From NCBI GenBank assembly GCA_003455595.1, contig DMQT01000148.1:546-6255 (forward strand): a stretch of 5,710 nucleotides of DNA. Reading direction: 5' to 3'. A program made the position numbers and the translations under genes. The DNA comes from Betaproteobacteria bacterium (GTDB lineage Bacteria > Pseudomonadota > Gammaproteobacteria > Burkholderiales > Sulfuriferulaceae). The notes beneath the pieces are model-generated. The model did not search any database, was not told the origin of the DNA, and worked only from the letters and a program-made list of their open reading frames with translations. Positions 1 through 5,710 of this stretch are shown here, piece by piece. How positions within the stretch are numbered: the stretch's first letter is position 1; the number at the start of each line of letters is the position of its first letter.

Positions 1-1959
1 GAGATACCGATTTTTCTGTACGGCGAAACGCGCACCTCGCGGCATATCCCCAACGACGTATTGAAAGAGCTGCACGGCTTCATTCACATGTTCGAGGACA
101 CGCCGGAGTTCGTCGCGCGCCACATTCTGCGCGAGGCCAAGACCTATCTCGATTCGCTGGCACCGCCGTTTTTCCGCGCGCTCACCCACTACGCCTCGGA
201 CGGCTCGTATTCCTGGCATTGCCCCGGTCACTCCGGCGGTGTGGCGTTTTTGAAAAGCCCGGTGGGGCAGATGTTTCACCAGTTTTTCGGCGAGAACATG
301 TTGCGCGCCGACGTCTGCAATGCGGTCGATGAGTTGGGCCAATTGCTCGACCACACCGGCCCGGTGGCGGCGTCCGAGCGCAACGCTGCGCGCATTTTCA
401 ACGCCGACAACCTGTTTTTTGTTACCAATGGCACTTCGACCTCCAACAAGATGGTGTGGCACTCGACGGTGGCGCCGGATGACATCGTGGTGGTGGATCG
501 CAACTGCCACAAATCCATCCTGCACGCGATTACCATGACCGGCTCGATTCCGGTGTTTTTGACGCCGACACGTAACCACTACGGCATCATCGGGCCGATT
601 CCGCTGTCCGAATTCACGCCGGAAAATATCCAGAAAAAGATCGACGCCAACCCGTTCGCACGCAACGCCACCGGCAAGCCGCGCATTCTTACCATCACCC
701 AGAGCACCTACGACGGCGTGCTGTATAACGTCGAAACCATCAAATCCATGCTCGATGGCAAAATTGACACGCTGCATTTCGACGAAGCCTGGCTGCCGCA
801 CGCGACGTTTCATGATTTCTACAAGGGCATGCATGCCATCGGTAAAGACCGGCCGCGCTGCAAGGAGTCGATGATTTTCGCCACCCAGTCCACGCACAAA
901 ATGCTGGCGGGTCTGTCGCAGGCGTCGCAGATCCTGATCCAGGATTCGGAAACGCGCAGCCTCGACCGCGACATCTTCAACGAAGCCTATTTGATGCACA
1001 CCTCGACCAGCCCGCAGTACGCCATCATCGCCTCGTGCGACGTGTCGGCATCGATGATGGAGCCGCCGGGCGGCACCGCGCTGGTGGAGGAATCGATCAT
1101 GGAAGCGCTGGATTTCCGCCGCGCCATGCGCAAGGTGGACGCCGAGTTCGGCGACTCCTGGTGGTTCAAGGTATGGGGGCCGGAGCACCTGGCCGATGAA
1201 GGCGTGGGCGATCCGGACGACTGGGTGCTGCGCGCCAACGAGCGCTGGCACGGCTTTGGCGATCTGGCGCCGGGCTTCAACATGCTCGACCCGATCAAGT
1301 CCACCATCATTACGCCCGGGCTCGACGTGGACGGCGACTTTGCCGATTCCGGCATGCCCGCCGCCATCGTTACCAAATACCTCGCCGAGCACGGCGTTAT
1401 CGTCGAAAAAACCGGCCTGTACTCGTTCTTCATCATGTTCACCATCGGCATCACCAAAGGCCGTTGGAACACCATGCTGACCGCTTTACAGCAGTTCAAG
1501 GACGATTACGACCGCAACCAGCCGCTGTGGCGTGCATTGCCCGAATTCATCATCAAATATCCGCGTTACGAGCGGATGGGTTTGAAGGAGCTGTGCGACG
1601 CCATCCACGGCATTTATAAAGCCAACGACATCGCCCGCCTCACCACCGAGATGTATTTATCCAACATGGAACCGGCGATGAAGCCATCCGACGCGTTTGC
1701 CAAAATGGCGCATCGGGATATCGACCGAGTGGAAATCGACAAGCTCGAAGGCCGTATTACGAGTGTTTTGCTGACGCCTTACCCGCCCGGCATTCCGCTG
1801 CTCATCCCGGGCGAACGCTTCAATGCCACCATCGTGCGTTATCTCAAGTTTGCGCGCGATTTCAACGAGCGCTTCCCCGGTTTCGAGACCGATATTCATG
1901 GCCTGGTGAAGGGTGAAGTGGATGGCAAGTCGGTGTATTACGTCGACTGCGTAAGATAG
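1..1959 (+). CDS. Orn/Lys/Arg decarboxylase, PLP-dependent (5' partial)
   Basis: Cytoplasmic fold-type I, PLP-dependent basic amino-acid decarboxylase, which removes CO2 from arginine, lysine or ornithine to give agmatine, cadaverine or putrescine. The frame is open from base 1, so the start is upstream; 652 residues are visible. Counting from the first visible codon, the end of the N-terminal wing domain comes first ([11 protein letters not shown]). Then come HCPGHSGG, the NGTSTSNK phosphate-binding segment, RNCHKS with the PLP-stacking His170, HFDEAW with Asp261 for the pyridine nitrogen, and STHK with the Schiff-base Lys300. The C-terminal domain contains PYPPGIPLL and PGFETDIHG. About 350 residues follow the catalytic lysine, as in E. 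coli CadA (Lys367 of 715), so roughly 65-100 N-terminal residues are missing. Substrate is uncertain: DEAW and WHGF-LDPIK resemble AdiA, while VEKTG and PGFETDIHG resemble CadA/LdcC. A TTG at 61 is internal, not the start. No U-tailed terminator follows the stop. Confidence 0.95.
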   Translation, partial: EIPIFLYGETRTSRHIPNDVLKELHGFIHMFEDTPEFVARHILREAKTYLDSLAPPFFRALTHYASDGSYSWHCPGHSGGVAFLKSPVGQMFHQFFGENMLRADVCNAVDELGQLLDHTGPVAASERNAARIFNADNLFFVTNGTSTSNKMVWHSTVAPDDIVVVDRNCHKSILHAITMTGSIPVFLTPTRNHYGIIGPIPLSEFTPENIQKKIDANPFARNATGKPRILTITQSTYDGVLYNVETIKSMLDGKIDTLHFDEAWLPHATFHDFYKGMHAIGKDRPRCKESMIFATQSTHKMLAGLSQASQILIQDSETRSLDRDIFNEAYLMHTSTSPQYAIIASCDVSASMMEPPGGTALVEESIMEALDFRRAMRKVDAEFGDSWWFKVWGPEHLADEGVGDPDDWVLRANERWHGFGDLAPGFNMLDPIKSTIITPGLDVDGDFADSGMPAAIVTKYLAEHGVIVEKTGLYSFFIMFTIGITKGRWNTMLTALQQFKDDYDRNQPLWRALPEFIIKYPRYERMGLKELCDAIHGIYKANDIARLTTEMYLSNMEPAMKPSDAFAKMAHRDIDRVEIDKLEGRITSVLLTPYPPGIPLLIPGERFNATIVRYLKFARDFNERFPGFETDIHGLVKGEVDGKSVYYVDCVR

Positions 1960-1976
1960 CTATCCGCCAACAGGCA

Positions 1977-2005
1977 TTGATAAGCGCCTGAATAGCCAGT
2001 ATAAT
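1977..2005 (+). promoter_or_regulatory. Sigma-70 promoter of the rpsF operon
   Basis: The -35 box TTGATA (1977-1982) and a perfect -10 box TATAAT (2000-2005) are separated by exactly 17 bp. This matches the housekeeping sigma consensus at 11 of 12 positions. The expected start of transcription is near 2011-2013, giving a leader of about 55 nt before rpsF. The bases after the -10 box are GC-rich (GCGCGG), the kind of discriminator found at stringently controlled ribosomal promoters; growth-rate or ppGpp control is therefore an inference. Position directly ahead of a ribosomal protein operon supports the call. Confidence 0.85.
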
Positions 2006-2019
2006 GCGCGGTTTCCCTT

Positions 2020-2043
2020 GCCCCACCGCTACGCACGGGGGGC
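2020..2043 (+). promoter_or_regulatory. Leader hairpin with CCG, candidate S6:S18 autoregulatory motif
   Basis: In the untranslated leader, GCCCC (2020-2024) can pair with GGGGC (2039-2043). The enclosed segment begins ACCG (2025-2028) and can form a small inner hairpin (GC 2028-2029 with GC 2033-2034). A CCG trinucleotide next to a stem and a hairpin, just upstream of rpsF, is the published description of the S6:S18 complex-binding motif, which mimics the S6:S18 site on 16S rRNA and represses the operon. A competing fold pairs CCG 2026-2028 with CGG 2036-2038, giving one 8-bp stem with a bulged A and a 7-nt loop. TTTT at 2044-2047 follows, so a weak attenuator is the alternative reading. The fold was judged by eye only. 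Confidence 0.6.
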
Positions 2044-2052
2044 TTTTAACCC

Positions 2053-2060
2053 AGAAGGAG
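2053..2060 (+). promoter_or_regulatory. Shine-Dalgarno site fixing the rpsF start
   Basis: AGAAGGAG ends 5 nt before the ATG at 2066. It settles the start of rpsF. An in-frame TTG at 2018 would add 16 residues, but it lies inside the leader hairpin region, has no such site, and the extra residues have no counterpart in S6. Confidence 0.85.
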
Positions 2061-2065
2061 TTTGC

Positions 2066-2464
2066 ATGCGTCATTATGAAATCGTATTTATTGTGCACCC
2101 GGATCAGAGCGAGCAAGTGCCTGCCATGATCGAGCGCTATCGCGGCCAGATTGCCACGCGCAGCGGCCAGGTCCACCGTCTGGAAGACTGGGGTCGTCGT
2201 CAGATGGCCTACCCAATCCAGAAAGTCCACAAAGCCCACTATGTGCTGATGAACATCGAGTGCGACCAGGAAACCCTGGACGAGCTTGAGCACGGCTTCA
2301 AGTTCAACGACGCGGTGTTACGCCACCTCACCATCCGTATGGATGAAGCCGTGGTTACGCCTTCGCCGATGATGAAGGAAGAAAAGTCGCGCTCGCTGAC
2401 CCAGCCCGCTGAAGTTAAAGCTGAAGTAGCCGCGACCGAAGCCCCAGCTATACCTGCTGCCTGA
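2066..2464 (+). CDS. rpsF: 30S ribosomal protein S6
   Basis: Small-subunit ribosomal protein of 132 residues (E. coli S6 is 131-135). It forms a heterodimer with S18 that binds the central domain of 16S rRNA in the platform of the 30S subunit. The N-terminus [18 protein letters not shown] is nearly identical to the E. coli protein. The core also matches strongly ([33 protein letters not shown]), covering the single ferredoxin-like domain, about residues 1-95. The tail from about residue 100 is low complexity, rich in Ala, Glu and Pro ([19 protein letters not shown]). It lacks the Glu-Glu end that RimK extends in E. coli. It is the first gene of a four-gene operon, with its own promoter 60 bp upstream and probable feedback control by S6:S18. 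The ATG is supported by a strong Shine-Dalgarno and by homology. Confidence 0.98.
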   Translation: MRHYEIVFIVHPDQSEQVPAMIERYRGQIATRSGQVHRLEDWGRRQMAYPIQKVHKAHYVLMNIECDQETLDELEHGFKFNDAVLRHLTIRMDEAVVTPSPMMKEEKSRSLTQPAEVKAEVAATEAPAIPAA

Positions 2465-2468
2465 GTGC

Positions 2469-2762
2469 TTGGAAGCTAACCAGCTGATGCTTACAGGCGT
2501 AGTCGCCGAGCTTGAAACACTGCGTTATACCCCGGCTGGGGTACCCCTGGTGGGATGCCTGATCCGGCATGAATCGCAGCAGATCGAAGCTGGCAATCCG
2601 CGTCGTGTGAGTCTGGAGTTGGCGGCAGTCGCCATTGGTGATCTGGCGCAGCACAGCGCCTTAAGCCTTGGCAGCCACATCAGCGTGAAAGGTTTCCTGG
2701 CCCGGAAAAGTCAGAAAAGTAATCATATAGTGCTGCATATTTGCAGCGTAAAACCCGTTTAG
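2469..2762 (+). CDS. priB: Primosomal replication protein N (PriB)
   Basis: Small OB-fold single-stranded-DNA-binding protein of the PriA-PriB-DnaT replication restart pathway. It stabilises PriA on stalled forks and helps DnaB reload. With the TTG start it has 97 residues (E. coli 104, Neisseria about 100). Recognisable segments are NQLMLTGVV (first strand, compare TNRLVLSG in E. coli), RYTPAGVPL and RHESQQIEAG (both close to Neisseria PriB), GSHISVKGFLARKSQKS with its basic loop at residues 79-83, and a final strand IVLHI. The TTG is preferred over the ATG at 2487 because the latter would delete the start of the first strand. No clear Shine-Dalgarno precedes the TTG, and it lies 4 nt after the rpsF stop, so translational coupling is likely. 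Trp47 of the E. coli protein appears replaced by Ser48. Confidence 0.9.
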   Translation: MEANQLMLTGVVAELETLRYTPAGVPLVGCLIRHESQQIEAGNPRRVSLELAAVAIGDLAQHSALSLGSHISVKGFLARKSQKSNHIVLHICSVKPV

Positions 2763-2775
2763 ATAGGAGCGCATC

Positions 2776-3045
2776 ATGCCTCGTCCAACCAATAGCAAAA
2801 ACACCAAAAAGCGGGAAGGTTCCCGCCAGCTGTTCAAACGCCGCAAGTTCTGCCGCTTTACCGTTGAAGGTATCAAGTGGGTTGATTACAAAGACGCGGA
2901 CATGCTGAAAGATTTCGTTGCCGAAAACGGCAAAATCATCCCGGCGCGCATCACCGGCACCCGTACCCGTTTTCAGCGTCAGCTGTCCACCGCCATCAAA
3001 CGCGCCCGCTTCCTGGCGCTGATACCTTACACCGACCTGCATTAA
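2776..3045 (+). CDS. rpsR: 30S ribosomal protein S18
   Basis: Small-subunit ribosomal protein of 89 residues that binds 16S rRNA as a heterodimer with S6. The family core runs from residue 20 ([13 protein letters not shown], then IDYKD-like [38 protein letters not shown]) and aligns almost without gaps to the 75-residue E. coli protein. The N-terminus is about 15 residues longer, basic and Asn/Lys-rich ([13 protein letters not shown]). AGGAG at 2765-2769, 6 nt before the ATG, supports this start, so the extension is translated rather than misannotated. Longer S18 N-termini are known in Betaproteobacteria. It lies 13 nt after priB; its stop codon overlaps the Shine-Dalgarno of rplI. Confidence 0.98.
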   Translation: MPRPTNSKNTKKREGSRQLFKRRKFCRFTVEGIKWVDYKDADMLKDFVAENGKIIPARITGTRTRFQRQLSTAIKRARFLALIPYTDLH

Positions 3046-3055
3046 GGAGACCGCC

Positions 3056-3505
3056 ATGCAAATTATTCTGATGGAAAAAGTGGTCAACCTGGGTACCTTG
3101 GGTGACGTGGTTAAAGTGAAAGACGGCTACGCTCGTAACTTCCTGATCCCGCAAGGCAAGGCCAAGCGTGCGACGGCCGCTAACCTGAAAGTGTTCGAAG
3201 CCAAGCGTGCTGAACTCGAAGCCGCCCACGCAGCGGCTTTGGCCAGCGCCCAGGCACGTGCTGAAAAGCTGACTGGCTTCACGCTGCAAGTCAGCCAGAA
3301 AGCCGGTATGGACGGCCGTCTGTTCGGTTCGGTTACCAACGCTGACATCGCCGACGCGCTGACAGCGCAAGGTTTTGAAGTGGCCAAATCCGAAGTGCGT
3401 ATGCCTGACGGCGCGCTCAAGGCGATTGGCGAATTTCCGGTCACGGTTGCGTTCCATACCGATGTGCTGGCTGAAATCACCGTCTCGGTACTGGGCGAAC
3501 GCTAA
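3056..3505 (+). CDS. rplI: 50S ribosomal protein L9
   Basis: Large-subunit ribosomal protein that binds 23S rRNA near the base of the L1 stalk and helps keep the reading frame. It is 149 residues long, the same as in E. coli. The family signature is complete: G13, G16, V21, G24-Y25, N28-F29-L30, G34, A36 and T40 are all present. The small N-terminal RNA-binding domain (about 1-45) is followed by a long Ala/Glu/Lys-rich connecting helix (about 45-75) and a C-terminal domain with [28 protein letters not shown] (3043-3049) both ends rpsR and provides the Shine-Dalgarno, 6 nt before the ATG, so the two are translated in close succession. It is the last gene of the operon, followed by a strong terminator. 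Confidence 0.98.
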   Translation: MQIILMEKVVNLGTLGDVVKVKDGYARNFLIPQGKAKRATAANLKVFEAKRAELEAAHAAALASAQARAEKLTGFTLQVSQKAGMDGRLFGSVTNADIADALTAQGFEVAKSEVRMPDGALKAIGEFPVTVAFHTDVLAEITVSVLGER

Positions 3506-3526
3506 ACCGGGTTCATTTCGGTAGCG

Positions 3527-3556
3527 AAAAAAAGGACTGGCGACAGTCCTTTTTTT
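3527..3556 (+). terminator. Intrinsic terminator of the rpsF-rplI operon
   Basis: Seven A, then GGACTG, a GCGA loop (a GNRA tetraloop), CAGTCC, then seven T. The arms are a perfect 13-bp inverted repeat, 21 nt past the rplI stop. The GC-containing stem plus T-run is a textbook Rho-independent terminator. The A-run on the other side makes it symmetric, so it could also stop transcription coming from the right. Confidence 0.95.
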
Positions 3557-3706
3557 ATGGCTGCGTGAAATTACCCATCTGCGATGCTTCAGGCAGCGGG
3601 TTTCGGCCTTTGCCGTCATGACAATCCCCATGTCTGGTACGATTTCAATTCGGGACGTTTGCTGTACTGCACGCTTGGCTGCAGCGCCCGCTGCTTTGAC
3701 GCTTTG

Positions 3707-3730
3707 CCAGGAATAACCCCAGGAATAAAC
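3707..3730 (+). repeat. 12-bp tandem repeat over the pepN ribosome binding site
   Basis: CCAGGAATAACC (3707-3718) is followed directly by CCAGGAATAAAC (3719-3730), identical at 11 of 12 positions. Each unit carries an AGGA. The second AGGA (3721-3724) is 7 nt before the pepN ATG at 3732 and is the probable Shine-Dalgarno. The first is 19 nt away, too far to be used for this start. Confidence 0.8.
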
Positions 3731-3731
3731 C

Positions 3732-5710
3732 ATGCGCACTGAAACCCCCGTCACCATTTACCTCAAGGACTACACGCCGCCAGCCTGGCTGGTCGACACG
3801 GTGGACCTCCATGTCGCACTCCACCAAGGCTACGCTGAAGTTCGCGCCCGGCTCGCCTGCAGGCGTAATCCGCTGGGAGCGGGCGGGGCGTTGGTGCTGA
3901 ATGGCGAAGGCCTTGCATTGCAGGCCATCACGCTGGATGGTACCGCGCTCACCCCGGCGCGCTATACGCTGGCCGACGCCACGCTGACCCTGGTCGGGGC
4001 GGATGCCGACGCGCTTCCCGACGCATTCACGCTGGAAACCGTGGTGCGCATCGAGCCGGACAGCAATACCCAACTGTCCGGCCTGTACCGTTCCAGCGAC
4101 GGTTACTTCACCCAATGCGAAGCCGAGGGGTTCCGCCGCATCACCTTCTTTCCGGATCGCCCCGACGTGATGGCGCGTTACACCTGCACCGTCGAGGCTG
4201 ACTGCGCGCGCTTTCCGCAGTTGCTGTCGAACGGCAATCTGCTTGCGTCCGGCATCAGTGAGCACGATGCCTCACGCCACTGGGCGCACTGGGAAGATCC
4301 CTACGCCAAGCCGTCCTATCTGTTTGCGCTGGTCGCCGCGAAACTAGACCTGCTCGAAGATGAATTTATTACCCGCTCCGGTCGCAAAGTTCGTCTCGCG
4401 GTGTATGTCGAACCCGGCAAGCTCGACCAATGCGGCCACGCCATGGCGGCGCTGAAAAAAGCGATGCGCTGGGACGAGAAACGCTACGGCCTAGAAATGG
4501 ACCTTGATCACTACATGATCGTGGCAGTGGGCGACTTCAATATGGGCGCGATGGAGAATAAAGGGCTCAACGTTTTCAACACCAAATACGTGCTGGCGCG
4601 TTCCGACACCGCGACTGACACGGACTACCAGAACATCGACCGCGTCGTTGCCCACGAGTATTTCCACAACTGGACCGGTAATCGGGTCACCTGCCGCGAC
4701 TGGTTTCAGTTGTCGCTGAAGGAAGGTCTCACCGTGTTCCGTGATCAGGATTTCGGGGCTGACATCCATTCGCGCGCCGTCACCCGGATCCAGGAAGTAC
4801 GCAGCCTGCGTGTTGCCCAGTTTCCTGAAGATGCCGGGCCGATGGCGCATCCGATCCGGCCAACCTCGTATGCCGAGATCAACAATTTCTACACCGCCAC
4901 GGTGTACCAGAAAGGCGCCGAAGTCGTGCGCATGATCGACACCCTGCTCGGGCGCACAGCGTTTCGACTCGGTATGGATTTGTATTTCCGGCGTCACGAC
5001 GGCCAGGCCGTCACCTGCGATGACTTCGTTGCCGCCATGCAGGCCGCGTCGGGTGTCGATCTCAGCCAGTTTCGCCGCTGGTACGTTCGCGCCGGTACAC
5101 CCCGTCTGCACGCCGAGGGCAATTGGGATGCCAAGTCCCGGCGCTACACGCTGACCCTCACGCAAAGCCTCGCCCCCACCGCCTACGAGCAGCGTCTCCA
5201 GCAAGCGGGCGTAGCGCTCGACACTGGGGCGCTGCATATCCCGGTCGCCCTAGGTCTGGTGCTGCCCGATGGGGCCGATGCGCCGCTGCGACTGGCGGGT
5301 GAGACCGCAGCGCAAGGCAGCACGCGCGTGCTGTCGCTGACCGCAACGACGCAGACCTTCGTGTTCGAAGACCTGCCAGCCGCACCGGTTGCTTCGCTGC
5401 TGCGCGATTTTTCCGCGCCGGTACAGCTCGAATTTGATCAGGCCGACGCCGAACTCGCGCATCTGATGGCGCATGATTCCGATGCGTTCAATCGCTGGGA
5501 GGCGGGTCAGCGCCTCGCCACCCGCGTGCTGCTCGCCGGTATTGCGGTCGGCGGCGCGGGCACGGGCTGGATTAGCAATGCCTTCGTCGCCGCGTGTGGC
5601 CGTGTGCTCGACGCGGGCCTCTCGCACGATCCGGCATTGGCCGCCGAAACGCTGGTATTGCCTGCAGAACCGGTGCTGGCCGAGGCGCTTGCCGGTCGCG
5701 GACAGGTCAT
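3732..5710 (+). CDS. pepN: Aminopeptidase N, M1 zinc metallopeptidase (3' partial)
   Basis: Cytoplasmic zinc exopeptidase that removes N-terminal residues from peptides in the last steps of protein turnover. The frame is open from the ATG to the window end: 659 codons, about three quarters of the 870 in E. coli PepN. The N-terminal beta domain (about 1-215) contains TQCEAEGFR (from Thr127, with Gln128 and Glu130). The catalytic domain has NMGAMEN (Met271, exopeptidase GAMEN at 272-276), zinc motif HEYFHNW with His308, Glu309 and His312, third ligand Glu331 in SLKEGLTVFRDQ, and catalytic Tyr392. All sit at the E. coli positions plus 11. HIPVAL marks the small beta domain, with a local insertion at about 480-500. 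The C-terminal helical domain is cut off. The start is supported by AGGA 7 nt upstream and by length. It follows the rplI terminator, so it is probably transcribed separately; no convincing promoter was found in 3557-3731. Confidence 0.97.
   Translation, partial: MRTETPVTIYLKDYTPPAWLVDTVDLHVALHQGYAEVRARLACRRNPLGAGGALVLNGEGLALQAITLDGTALTPARYTLADATLTLVGADADALPDAFTLETVVRIEPDSNTQLSGLYRSSDGYFTQCEAEGFRRITFFPDRPDVMARYTCTVEADCARFPQLLSNGNLLASGISEHDASRHWAHWEDPYAKPSYLFALVAAKLDLLEDEFITRSGRKVRLAVYVEPGKLDQCGHAMAALKKAMRWDEKRYGLEMDLDHYMIVAVGDFNMGAMENKGLNVFNTKYVLARSDTATDTDYQNIDRVVAHEYFHNWTGNRVTCRDWFQLSLKEGLTVFRDQDFGADIHSRAVTRIQEVRSLRVAQFPEDAGPMAHPIRPTSYAEINNFYTATVYQKGAEVVRMIDTLLGRTAFRLGMDLYFRRHDGQAVTCDDFVAAMQAASGVDLSQFRRWYVRAGTPRLHAEGNWDAKSRRYTLTLTQSLAPTAYEQRLQQAGVALDTGALHIPVALGLVLPDGADAPLRLAGETAAQGSTRVLSLTATTQTFVFEDLPAAPVASLLRDFSAPVQLEFDQADAELAHLMAHDSDAFNRWEAGQRLATRVLLAGIAVGGAGTGWISNAFVAACGRVLDAGLSHDPALAAETLVLPAEPVLAEALAGRGQV

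Noticed and set aside
987..1499. A 170-codon minus-strand open frame
   Set aside because: It is antisense to the conserved core of the decarboxylase and has the low-complexity Ser/Pro composition of a shadow frame.
2020..2047. Leader hairpin plus TTTT as the terminator of the decarboxylase gene
   Set aside because: It lies downstream of the rpsF promoter, and the T-run is only four bases. A role as leader RNA fits better, though partial termination is not excluded.
2018..2065. In-frame extension of rpsF to a TTG at 2018
   Set aside because: It starts within the leader hairpin only a few bases after the expected transcription start. The strong AAGGAG before 2066 and the MRHYEIV N-terminus of S6 fix the start at 2066.
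3636..3643. Possible extended -10 box for pepN (TGG followed by TACGAT)
   Set aside because: Only four of six -10 bases match and no acceptable -35 box lies 16-18 bp upstream, so it is not supported as a promoter.
3696..3701. TTGACG as a -35 box for pepN
   Set aside because: No TATAAT-like hexamer lies 16-18 bp downstream; that spacing falls on the Shine-Dalgarno repeat next to the start codon.
2996..3757. A 253-codon open frame on the minus strand across rplI and the following terminator
   Set aside because: It is antisense to L9, a certain gene, passes through the 13-bp terminator hairpin, and its translation shows no recognisable family. High GC makes such shadows common.
4491..5237. A 248-codon minus-strand open frame
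   Set aside because: It lies fully antisense to the catalytic domain of pepN, whose zinc and GAMEN motifs are all intact, and it has no recognisable domain.

Overview
This window reads as an ordinary housekeeping stretch of a betaproteobacterial chromosome with fairly high GC. The evidence is the gene order rpsF-priB-rpsR-rplI, with a short PriB that resembles the Neisseria protein more than the E. coli one, and an S18 with an N-terminal extension. The decarboxylase and aminopeptidase N are also of proteobacterial type. Placement below class (for example Nitrosomonadales) would be a guess. All real genes are on the + strand.

Layout. Positions 1-1959 hold the 3' part of a PLP-dependent Orn/Lys/Arg decarboxylase whose start lies upstream of the window. 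Positions 1960-2065 are a compact regulatory region. It has a near-consensus sigma-70 promoter (TTGATA, 17 bp, TATAAT), then a short leader that can fold into a GC-rich hairpin carrying a CCG. This is the signature expected of the S6:S18 autoregulatory RNA motif. Positions 2066-3505 hold rpsF (S6), priB (primosomal replication protein N), rpsR (S18) and rplI (L9), separated by only 4, 13 and 10 nt, so they are clearly one transcript. A strong symmetric intrinsic terminator at 3527-3556 closes the operon. After a 175-bp gap, pepN (alanyl aminopeptidase, M1 family) starts at 3732 and runs off the window end with 659 codons visible. Its frame was translated by hand and is open throughout.

How the genes relate. 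The central operon joins two small-subunit proteins that act as a heterodimer (S6 and S18), a large-subunit protein (L9) and a replication-restart factor. The S6:S18 complex probably represses its own mRNA through the leader hairpin. The flanking decarboxylase (amino-acid or polyamine metabolism, or acid stress) and PepN (peptide turnover) look independent of it.

I found no mobile element, CRISPR array, tRNA or rRNA, and no evidence of an undescribed multi-gene system. The points worth a second look are fine-scale: the leader RNA, the start and missing Shine-Dalgarno of priB, a lost DNA-binding residue in PriB, a tandem repeat over the pepN ribosome binding site, and a small insertion in PepN.
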